Source: Laburnicola sp. R22_1
Taxonomy: Eukaryota > Ascomycota > Dothideomycetes > Pleosporales > Didymosphaeriaceae
Direction: 5' to 3'
Assembly: GCA_014281115.1 (NCBI GenBank)
Contig: JACONQ010000003.1
Location: 1,302,001 to 1,366,000 of the forward strand
DNA: 64,000 bases
Under the pieces are notes generated by a model. That model saw only the letters and a program-made list of their open reading frames with translations. It ran no database searches and was not told where the DNA came from. Positions 55,359 to 64,000 of the stretch are shown here, in pieces. The translations under genes and the position numbers were made by a program. How positions within the stretch are numbered: position 1 is the stretch's first letter; the number at the start of each line of letters is the position of its first letter.

Positions 55359-57844
55359 ATGGCGGCCACAGAAGAAGGTCAATTGCTGAAGCAGGCGACC
55401 GGCCGGAACACACGAGGCTTGCTGCGCGTGGTGATTCTGTTGCTGATTGCGGGCGCCGCGGTGTCTAGCCGTCTGTTCTCTGTCATCCGCTTCGAGAGCA
55501 TCATTCACGAGTGTGCGTACACTCTTTGCCCGTTGGAGCTTGCTAGCTGACGGCAGTGCAGTTGATCCCTGGTTCAACTTCAGAGCGACGAAATATCTTG
55601 TTCAGAATGGCTTCTACAGCTTCTGGGACTGGTTCGATGACCGTACGTACCCCTCTCGCGCAGCGCTCCTACTCGCCCCTTAGGTAGCATCGAGAACAGA
55701 GAGCTGATCTATATGGACAACAGGAACATGGCATCCCCTCGGACGAGTGACGGGCGGTACTCTCTACCCCGGCCTGATGGTAACCAGTGGCGCCATCTAC
55801 CACGCCCTGCGTTTCCTGACCTTCCCCGTCGACATCCGCAACATCTGCGTGCTCCTCGCGCCCGGCTTCTCGGGCCTCACCGCGCTGGCGACCTACCTCC
55901 TGACCTCCGAAATGGTCACGTCCCCCTCCGCCGGTCTCCTCGCCGCCGCCTTTATGGGCATCACGCCCGGTTATATCTCTCGGTCCGTCGCTGGGAGCTA
56001 CGATAACGAGGCTATTGCTATTTTCTTGCTGGTTTTCACCTTCTTCCTCTGGATCAAGGCGGTGAAGAATGGGTCCATGTTCTGGGGCGCGTTGACCGCG
56101 CTGTTCTACGGATACATGGTTTCGGCGTGGGGTGGTTATGTGTTCATTACCAACTTGCTGCCGCTGCACGCCTTTGTGCTGATCTGCATGGGGAGGTACA
56201 GTCCGAGGCTGTACGTTAGCTACACGTCGTGGTATGCGCTGGGTACGCTTGCGAGCATGCAGATCCCGTTCGTCGGCTTCTTGCCCATCAGGAGTAGCGA
56301 GCACATGTCTGCACTAGGTACGCGTTGGAACTAGACGAGTAAATTCTGACTCAATGCTGACAAGCCAGGTGTATTTGGTCTCCTTCAGTTGGTTGGGGGT
56401 GTGGAGTACATCCGCGCGCAGCTCCCGAGCAAGCAGTTCCAGACGCTCCTCCGTGCGCTCGTCCTCTTCATTTTCGTCGTCGCTTGCGGAGGCCTTGTTT
56501 TGCTGACCGTATCCGGCGTTATCGCCCCTTGGACTGGCCGTTTCTACTCGCTCTGGGACACCGGATATGCCAAGATTCACATCCCCATCATTGCCTCTGT
56601 TTCGGAGCATCAGCCGACTGCGTGGCCTGCGTTCTTCTTCGATCTGAGCATGATGATCTGGCTGTTTCCTGCTGGTGTCTACATGTGCTTCCGCAAGTTG
56701 ACCGACGAACAGGTGTTCATTGTCATCTACGCTGTGCTTGCCAGCTACTTCGCCGGCGTCATGGTCCGTCTCATGCTCACGTTGACACCCATTGTGTGCG
56801 TCGCGTCCGCCATGGCCTTCTCGCAGATTCTGGACACCTACTTGGATGCTAAGACGCCAAAGGCGGAGCCTAACGAGAACGGCAGCTCAGATGCTGCCAA
56901 AGTGGCTGCGGCGGCGGTCCTTCCAGAGGGTCTCCGATCCACGCGCAGTCCACTGGTTGGAGTGTACTCGTACGCTTCGAAGCTTACGGTCGTCGGAGCC
57001 TCGGTTGTTTATCTGATGCTTTTTGTGCTCCATTGCACCTGGGTCACTTCGAATGCATACTCTTCTCCCTCAGTCGTGCTGGCATCGCGCCTTCCTGATG
57101 GCAGTCAACACATCATTGACGACTACCGCGAGGCCTACTACTGGCTCAGGCAAAACACAGCCGAAAATGCCAAGATCATGTCCTGGTGGGATTACGGCTA
57201 CCAGATTGGCGGTATGGCTGACAGGCCGACGCTCGTCGACAACAACACGTGGAACAACACCCACATTGCGACGGTGGGTAAGGCCATGAGCTCCAGGGAA
57301 GAAGTCAGCTACCCGATCATGCGTCAACATGAGGTCGACTACGTGTTGGTAGTTTTCGGGGGTCTGCTTGGTTACTCTGGAGACGACATCAACAAGTTCC
57401 TCTGGATGGTCCGGATCGCTGAAGGTATCTGGCCAGATGAGGTCAAGGAGCGCAGCTTCTTCACGGCACGGGGCGAGTACCGCGTGGACGACGAGGCTAC
57501 ACCGACGATGAAGAACAGTTTGATGTGAGCGATGAATTGTAGCACATGGTTTCCTCCGCTAATTGTCCCATAGGTACAAGATGTCTTATTACAACTACCA
57601 CACGCTCTTCCCCGCCGGACAGGCAACTGACCGTGTTCGTCAATCGCGCCTTCCTTCGCAAGGGCCGGAGCTCAGCACCATTGAGGAGGCATTCACCAGC
57701 GAGAACTGGATCATTAGAATCTACAAGGTCAAAGAACCCGACAACTTTGGGCGTGATCACCAGAGCGCCACGTCATTTGACAAGGGCCACAAGAAGAAGA
57801 AGGCGCCGAAAAGGAGAGGCCCGCGGGTATTGAGGGTCGAGTAG
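55359..57844 (+). CDS. STT3: Oligosaccharyltransferase catalytic subunit STT3
   Basis: Five exons: 55359-55512, 55562-55642, 55724-56317, 56369-57524 and 57574-57844; introns of 49, 81, 51 and 49 bases; 751 residues, normal for STT3. The first external-loop catalytic motif [13 protein letters not shown] is created by splicing exon 1 to exon 2. Others: [59 protein letters not shown] (the WWDYG acceptor-peptide motif) and [16 protein letters not shown]. At least ten membrane segments are visible. STT3 transfers the lipid-linked oligosaccharide to Asn of N-x-S/T in the ER lumen. The C-terminal tail is Lys-rich ([14 protein letters not shown]), cytosolic in fungi by family knowledge. The ATG at 55359 is the first in frame. 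Confidence 0.97.
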
Positions 57845-58349
57845 CGTTTTCCTATAGAAGTATACTTTCTTGGTAGATTTTGAGCACTGTAACAGTATCT
57901 GTGCCGCGATAGCTTGGGCAGGCTGGCGTTGGGGACAGTAAAAGTAAAATTGGCTCCCAGAGCTTCCATATACCAGGCTGTGAAACGTAGGCCCGGGCAG
58001 AATGCGGTGTCGGTGAGGATGAGCGGGAGTTGGGCGGCAAAGGCAGGACTGAAATATGGCAATAGCGTCGCCGTGACCGGCGGCGGGGCATTGAGGTAGG
58101 GTGGAGGCAGCAATGTACACACGGTCGCTTCGTCTTTCACCGCGTGCTCTTCTCGGCCGCGCCTCCAATGAATCTCTTTTGGTCCTCCCACTCGGTTTCT
58201 CTTTCAACCTCACTGATCACCGTTGGGCTCCTCTCGTCTCCGCCGTCGCAGGTCGTTACACGGCCTTCCTTTGGCTGCGGCCCAAGGGTTGGTAGTGGCT
58301 TACGGGCCGCGCGCTCGTGCCTTCCGCTTCTCCAGGGCTGCTCGTCACC
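57845..58349. promoter_or_regulatory. Region between STT3 and the SR/charged-rich gene
   Basis: About 500 bases between two plus-strand genes; STT3 3' UTR on the left, promoter on the right (C/T-rich 58130-58250). Minus-strand ORFs here have no recognisable product. Confidence 0.5.
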
Positions 58350-60757
58350 ATGTCGGGCGGTGAGGCGGCGCGGCGAGTGAGTACACACTTTTTGCAGTCG
58401 CCAATGCGAGATTCAGCTGCTGATACAGTCTTCTACCAGGCGTACGCCGAGTACATGAGCGGCGGCAAGGGCAATGCATCAAATCCGGCCAGCCAGCAAC
58501 AGCAGCAGCAGCAGCCGCCCGGCTCACGCTTGCAGAATCCATATGCCGGGTTTGGCGCGCAGGGGCAGCAGGGCTTGCAGAACCCGTACGCCGGCCAGCA
58601 GTATCCTGCCTACAATCCTGTGTACGTATCAAATCGCCCATCTCTGTGTGAATCCGCGAGCCACCATGGCTAACCAAATCACCAGAAGCACAGCCGGGCC
58701 CTTCCCCGTCCCTCCGTACACGTATCCGTTAGATCTTTCGAAGCTCAGCACCGCACTCGTCCCGGCGCATTCCACTAATGGACAGCAGTACGCCCAGGCC
58801 CAGGTGCCTCCAGCGGCCCCGGAGCCTCCCCCTGCAGTACCACCAGCACCCGCAAACAGTCAGCAGCTGCAGCCGTACGCACAGCAGGGACCTCCTATGC
58901 CCCTGGCGCCCAGACCGTCAGGTTATGCCGAACTTCCACGCAGTTATAATCAGCCGCAGCAAACCCCTCTGGCAGAGCGCAACCCTGCATGGCAATACAA
59001 CCAACAAGGTCCACCTCAGAATCAAGGGCACTACGCAAACGCTGTTCCTATGGCGCCGGTATGTATGCACCGCTTCCATGAAGAAGCGAGCACTTCAGAG
59101 TGGGGCTGATGGAGAGCAGGCGAATCCAGCACAGGCATATGAGCCTAAGGACCGGACTTACGAGGCTACGAGGGACCGCAACCGTTGGCGCTACTCCGGA
59201 GCATGGCCGCCTCCAGATGTAGTGAGAGTACCCTCGCCCCCACCTGCGACTGTTGTCGCTCCTAGACCCGATGTCACTCCCCTGGCACTCTGCCATGTCT
59301 GTAGCGTATGCGGGCAAATGCGTTCAGCCGGCTACCATCGCCATCATCCGATTATCCCAGGCCACTCTCTCATTTCAACCCCTTGTCGTCGCTGTAAAAA
59401 GAGGGCAACGAAAGAAAGGGAGAGAAGGGTGCGAGAGAAAGCGAAGAAAGAAGAGGCAAAAGAACAAACCAAGCGGAAAATCACTATTGAGATTGATGAA
59501 GGCGAGGGCCGGGGTCGCACACGTGCGCGAGAGGTGTACGAGGTGTACAGAACCCCAACGCCTAGCCCTCGCCGTATTGTTGTTAGGTCTTCGAGCCGGG
59601 CCAACATCGGGCTCAGGACTACTAGACACGTCGAGTACCTGCCACGCGATCCGAGTCCAGAGCCAAGCCCCCCACCTGTGTTGCGGCGTCGAGCGAGGAC
59701 TGAAATTCGATACTCCTCCCCTAGCCCGCCTCCCGAGGGCGTGCGGTATCGTTTCCGACACGATGAAGTCCATGCACGCCGACCCCGTAATTCATCACCT
59801 GATGCTGAGGCCCGTCTTGCAGCACACCCAACAGCATTCCGTACAGTTATGCCAGGCACTTACGTAGATCATCCGGAGCAGCCTGCATCACCCCCTCCCC
59901 CTCGAGGCATTCTCAAAAACCCCACACAAGTCTATGAACGACGGACTCGTCACATGATGGAAGAGAGCTTTGACAGCATGCTGCCTGAGGTAGGAGGTAA
60001 CCGAGTCCAGTTTGGTCGCGAGTCTAGGGAGCCCGAACGTCCTAGAGAGCAAAATGCACGACGTGTGAATCGGGAAGGAAATGAGAATGCCAGCGATGAC
60101 GAATACACCTATCATCGTCGCCGACATGATCGCTGGCAGCGTGCCCACGTGGAAGAGCCAGCCCCTCCACCCGAGCCTCCAGTGGAGAAGTTTGAGAGAA
60201 TGTACATTCGAGAAGAGACTTCGCCACCTCGACGGCAACCTGACCACTCGACACGCTATGAGCAATACTATCGTCACATTCCTGCCGACACCGCTCGCGA
60301 AATGGACAAGTTTTATATCCGGCGCTCGTCACAATCCCCCCCCAATGAAGGCCGACGCACACAGCATTCTCGCGTCCTTTCATACCAGCGCAGCCGCACA
60401 GAGCGCGTTCGCTCACCGTCTCCTCCTCGAGAGACGACCGCCCCGCGCTTGCGAGAGCTCGCTCATAAGGTTCAACGGACATTCTCTCGCTCTCCGTCAC
60501 CCCCGCTGAACCGTAAGCAGGAGGACTGGGACGCTACAGATTCAGGAAGTGAAGACGATTTAATAGAAGGCGACGTCTACTGGGTCGAGTTTCAGGACTA
60601 CGATGAGAATGGGAGGCTTGCTACCTACCGCGAGAAGAGGGTAAGAAGGCCCTTGCCACCTGGAGACAGGGGCCCCTCTGATGCACCGCGACCAAGCGAA
60701 CGCATCCCTGAAGGGCCTGCGATTACGCGCGGTTTTGCGCCCGTGAGGGATGTTTGA
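58350..60757 (+). CDS. SR/charged-rich protein with Cys4-like motif
   Basis: Three exons: 58350-58621, 58686-59058 and 59120-60757; introns of 64 and 61 bases; 760 residues. Start at ATG 58350 (MSGGEAARR). The N-terminus is Gln/Pro-rich with a CAG-repeat Gln run near residue 50 and NPYAG repeats (RLQNPYAGFGAQ; GLQNPYAGQQ). A CHVCSVCGQMRSAGYHRHH..PCRRCKK cluster in exon 3 could bind zinc. The rest is highly charged, Arg/Ser/Pro-rich with many RSPSPP-type motifs as in splicing-related proteins, then an acidic end DLIEGDVYWVEFQDYDENG. I do not recognise a named family; an RNA-processing role is inference only from composition. Confidence 0.8.
58496..58520 (+). repeat. CAG-rich repeat coding a Gln run
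   Basis: About seven consecutive Gln codons (CAA/CAG mix, mostly CAG) within the first exon of the SR/charged-rich gene; expected to vary in length between strains. Confidence 0.8.
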
Positions 60758-62099
60758 GGATTCGACACTGGTTCGTATAGTTGGTGACTAGGATTATGGC
60801 GTGGGGCAGTAGGACCTGCTTGATGTCAAGAGGGGGTCTTTCAAGACTGCTGGAATCAGCGCTCAGGGAGCTGCCTCACCATGTGGACAAACCAGGGCGC
60901 AACGGCGTAGGCTTTTTCGGGTTTCTCTTTTCTTTTTGCTTATTTTTTCTCCTATTGCTCATCCATACCCTCCTCATCACTCTGGCGCCCGGCAGATCTT
61001 TTGCGATAGTCCTCGCACATGGTATGGATAGATAGCATACGGAGGGCCGGACCTGGCATTTGCACTCTCGGTCTATCTGCATTTCCTTGTCTGGAAAGCA
61101 TTGTTCACCTGCGTTTGGTCTTTGGGTCCTGCGTAAATACCCACCCCTAATAGATTTCTTTGTGGAAAAGTTTTAAGATGTGTGTTTGAGAGTGGGAGAT
61201 GTAGTGGTAGGTGTGATCTGAGAACGTGAGACTTCTCTGTCCGCGCTGCACTTGCACTTTACCTTCGTTCAACGTTGACATGCACATCAAAATCACCCCA
61301 ACTATCAACAGCATTAGTACGCGCCACCCACCGCTCACCACTCCACCATCCACACGTCCATCCAAATGCACGCCATCCTAAAAAAAAATAAGAACGACAT
61401 GAACGATGAAGAATTGATTGATCCCACGTCCCACATTCACCTATACCTTGCAGGCGCTGTGTCAACAGCATTCCCTATATCAACCCATCCAGTGTAGCGT
61501 GCATGACGCCCACCCCGGACGCCCGCCAGAATCTCCCCCACCACCAGCTCATCCGCAAACCAACAACCTCCTTGCAAAAAACACCACCAACATCAACAAT
61601 CAAGTAGCAAACAGCCCAAAGGCCCGATTCGAAGCTACGCAGCAGCACTCGCTCACTAGCCAGCAAAATCCCTCCCAACCATATTGCCTGCCTGTCCTCC
61701 AACGAACAATCAATCAATCAATCAACCGCTATGCCCGCCCCCCACCCAGAAAGAACCCAATATCCAGACGCCACATGCAATGCTCATGCGTGAACCAAGT
61801 TCCTCCAGATCCCGTTAGGACGCCCAGTCCCAGCTAGCCCTCTAGGACCCATGCATGCTCCCAGTCGCCGGCGTGATGAAAGCTCCAGGACTGGTCTCCC
61901 TCCCTCCAGACGATCAAAACTCCTAGCAATATTTTGCTTCTGGAAAGCATAACCCGCCTAGTCTATCCACATAATAACCAACTAACGCTTCCAGAACCAC
62001 CCCCGCTTCACCCCCAAACCCAAAAAAAAAAAAAAAAGAAAAGGGCAAACACCCAAACAAACGCGCAAAACAAGCAAGGAACTCACGAGCAGTACCCAC
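60758..62099. other. Convergent intergenic region with simple repeats
   Basis: About 1.3 kb between the 3' ends of the SR/charged-rich gene (+) and the repeat protein gene (-). Contains an AATC tandem run at about 61708-61729 and a long A-run at about 62022-62038. No supported gene. Confidence 0.6.
61708..61729. repeat. AATC tetranucleotide repeat
   Basis: About five consecutive copies of AATC in non-coding DNA. Confidence 0.75.
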
Positions 62100-64000
62100 T
62101 TACTTAGTATTCACCCGTATCGTGCTCTGCGAGTCACTCTCACCACCCATCTCCTCAGCAAACCCCTCCAAAGGCCGAACATCTTCCAACCGCATAGCCT
62201 TCAACAAATCTCTACTAGCCCTCAGTCCGTCTCTCAACTCAACACTACTCTTCCACAGCGCATTCTGCAACAGCACAGAATCAACATCAACACCGAGTAG
62301 CGCCTCGGGGGCCGGTCCCCTGGGGATAGGAAAGTCAACGAGCGGCTTGCCATTCGGGCCGACGCTAACACGGATCGGTTGCGAAAGGTCATCGTACGCG
62401 GCATCGGTCGTGTAGCCGTCTTCAGCGTCGGAGGAGGTGGCGTGTTCTTCGTTGCTGTTGTCGCGGCGGGTCCGCGGGTATCTGTTGCGGGTGAGTAGGA
62501 GCTTCTCGAGGCTGTCCCACGCCTCGTCCACATCCTCGTCATCAGCGGATGTTTCGGTAGAGACGCTCATAGGGGGTGAGTCGTCGCTTCCAAGACTGAG
62601 ACCGTACGCGACCGAGTGTGACCAGCTGTCCCAGGCCATTTGCTGCGACCGTTGGTTGGGACGATGATAGACGGCAGGGACATTGAGAGGTGGCGGTTGG
62701 AGTTGAGCTTGCATCTGTGAGACGGACGAGACACCGCGAGCGTGGTGGGGATCCAAGTTGGTCGGAAGTCCTTGCTCATCAAGAGTCTGGGGTGTAAGCA
62801 AGCCAGGAATGGCGTGATTAGGTTCGGACTGCGACTTCATATGATATGAAGTGCGGTTGTTGTTCTCGGAGAGTTGAACCTGGTCCTCGAGATTGAACGG
62901 GTTATCATTCATCGACTCTGTCACTGCCGAATAGGTGGTTGTTGAGGCCGAGCCCGATGTGCCAGGACGATAGTCATCATTTACCATCGCCATGTCCAAG
63001 TCGATCATTGATGTACGTAGTGGCGACCCAGGGGCAGAGATGACGGTCGGATATTCATCGAAAGAGCCGACTGGCGCTGTTGTAGCGTGCCTTAAGCTCG
63101 GTCGGAAGTTTGGCTCAAGTGTTGGTGACGAGGCAAATCCTTGGGGTTGCTCAGGCTCCTCCTCGACGGCTTCTCCCCTAGGGAAGACAAAATCTCGAGT
63201 CTTGCGGTTGTTAATGGGTGGCTCGGTCGTTGATGGAAAAGTCCAGTCCTTGGTCTCGCGGCGAGAGTTGCGTTGGTTCTGGTAATTCGCCTCTGCCATT
63301 GCTGCGTCGAACGTCCATTCCCTTGTTGCCCGATTCGGTTTAGCTGGCATAGGAGGAAACTTGAAGTCCCGTGTTTTTCGATTGGACTCTTCCGGCATAG
63401 GAGGGAACTTCCAGTCTTGTGTCCGGCGATTTAACTGTTCTGCCGTGGAAGGGAACTTCCAATCCTGCGTCCGACGATTTGGCTGTTCAGTCGTGGAAGG
63501 AAACTTCCAATCCTGCGTCCGACGATTTGGCTGTTCAGTCGTGGAAGGAAACTTCCAATCCTGCGTCCGCCGATTGGGTTCCTTGTTTGCAGTGGGAAAC
63601 TTCCAGTCCCGTGTGGCGCGGTTGGTAAGTTGATCATCCTCGTCAAAACGATCTCGCTCCTCATCTTCGAGCTCCATCTCACGCAATAACTTCTGCATCT
63701 TATTTGCCTTCAGGGTAGGCACTTCACCTAAGTCGATGCTAGGAACTTCGGAAGGCAAGGGTGCAGCGAAGTCAAGGTCAATGACTGTCTCTCGATTTGG
63801 TGCACCCGGATTGAAGTCACGAAGAATGAGATCTGATGGGGGCCGGCCGCTACCGGTGTCGATACCGATGCCACTATATCGATAAGGTGACTTGTCCATA
63901 TCAAAGAGTCGGTTCAGCCGCTCTTTTCCACGATCAATTTGTTCTTCTCGGAAGCTGGCCTGGAGTTTCGCGAAGCGGTCGTCATCATCAGGTGGTAAAG
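62100..64000 (-). CDS. Protein with tandem N-R-x-T-x-D-W-x-F repeats (5' end outside window)
   Basis: Minus-strand frame ending at TAA 62100-62102. It is open from 63899 (MDKSPYRYSGIG) through the right edge, so the gene begins outside the window; 633 residues are visible. About nine copies of a 14-20 residue unit with the core NRRTQDWKFP lie between 63170 and 63640; four central copies are nearly identical at the DNA level with a 48-base period. Before them is an acidic helical stretch MQKLLREMELEDEERDRF. The C-terminal region holds SVGPNGKPLVDFPIPRG and a helical part WKSSVELRDGLRASRDLL. No named family recognised. The stop codon overlaps a GTAAGT donor (about 62102), so a further 3' exon in 61.5-62.1 kb is possible. 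Confidence 0.8.
   Translation of the reverse strand, partial: LPPDDDDRFAKLQASFREEQIDRGKERLNRLFDMDKSPYRYSGIGIDTGSGRPPSDLILRDFNPGAPNRETVIDLDFAAPLPSEVPSIDLGEVPTLKANKMQKLLREMELEDEERDRFDEDDQLTNRATRDWKFPTANKEPNRRTQDWKFPSTTEQPNRRTQDWKFPSTTEQPNRRTQDWKFPSTAEQLNRRTQDWKFPPMPEESNRKTRDFKFPPMPAKPNRATREWTFDAAMAEANYQNQRNSRRETKDWTFPSTTEPPINNRKTRDFVFPRGEAVEEEPEQPQGFASSPTLEPNFRPSLRHATTAPVGSFDEYPTVISAPGSPLRTSMIDLDMAMVNDDYRPGTSGSASTTTYSAVTESMNDNPFNLEDQVQLSENNNRTSYHMKSQSEPNHAIPGLLTPQTLDEQGLPTNLDPHHARGVSSVSQMQAQLQPPPLNVPAVYHRPNQRSQQMAWDSWSHSVAYGLSLGSDDSPPMSVSTETSADDEDVDEAWDSLEKLLLTRNRYPRTRRDNSNEEHATSSDAEDGYTTDAAYDDLSQPIRVSVGPNGKPLVDFPIPRGPAPEALLGVDVDSVLLQNALWKSSVELRDGLRASRDLLKAMRLEDVRPLEGFAEEMGGESDSQSTIRVNTK
63400..63610 (-). 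repeat. 48-bp coding tandem repeat
   Basis: Four near-identical 48-base units within the preceding gene, each coding 16 residues around RRTQDWKFPSTTEQPN. Two central units are almost base-identical, suggesting recent duplication by slippage or unequal exchange. Confidence 0.85.

Noticed and set aside
1..64000. CRISPR arrays, rRNA operon, prokaryotic operons
   Set aside because: No regularly spaced repeats, no rRNA sequence recognised, and the genes are intron-containing fungal genes.

Overview
The window is nuclear DNA of a filamentous ascomycete (Pezizomycotina), most likely a Dothideomycete. The evidence is introns of about 45-125 bases with GT..AG ends and CTAAC/CTGAC-type branch sites, fungal-only families (NACHT STAND proteins, LaeA-like methyltransferase, fungal CorA-like proteins, large Ser/Pro/Gln-rich C2H2 factors), and transposons of typical fungal types carrying nonsense changes like those left by repeat-induced point mutation (RIP). 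The class assignment is inference; no rRNA or tRNA gene was recognised.

Layout. 0-14 kb: a disordered RGG/poly-His protein, a NACHT (NLR-like) NTPase, a NAPE-PLD-type metallo-hydrolase broken by one in-frame TGA, a secreted RNase T2, and an F-box protein. 14-24 kb is a transposon island. hAT element 1 (14524-17622, 8-bp target duplication ATAAAACC) sits inside a decayed LaeA-like methyltransferase gene. A second hAT element (19104-24040, target duplication GTTGCCTG) contains a nested Fot1/pogo-like element (21956-23794, TA duplication). Both members of the nested pair carry many nonsense codons, mostly explained by CA-to-TA changes; hAT 1 has only one frameshift.

25-33 kb is an accessory block: two paralogous, inward-facing protein-kinase-like genes with HGD/DLG motifs flank a CorA-like two-helix membrane protein. 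35-37 kb holds a C2H2-type factor. 38.6-42.4 kb is a housekeeping block: EMC3 (ER membrane insertase) and SPC2 (signal peptidase complex) are head to head over a 243-bp shared promoter, followed by a conserved hypothetical protein. A Tc1/mariner element with 47-bp perfect inverted repeats lies at 43376-44719. At 46.5-55 kb are two more C2H2 factors; the second has a short Cys/His-rich terminal exon that a plain ORF reading misses. STT3, the catalytic oligosaccharyltransferase subunit, is at 55.4-57.8 kb, followed by an SR/charged-rich protein and a repeat-rich protein that runs off the right edge.

Working together: EMC3, SPC2 and STT3 all act on proteins entering the ER (membrane insertion, signal-peptide removal, N-glycosylation) and lie within 19 kb. 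NACHT, RNase T2, F-box, the kinase pair and the CorA-like gene form the more variable part, interleaved with transposons. I found no clearly new multi-gene system. The strongest leads are the kinase/CorA-like block, the layered transposon history, and several genes whose real ends or breaks are visible only after splicing by hand.
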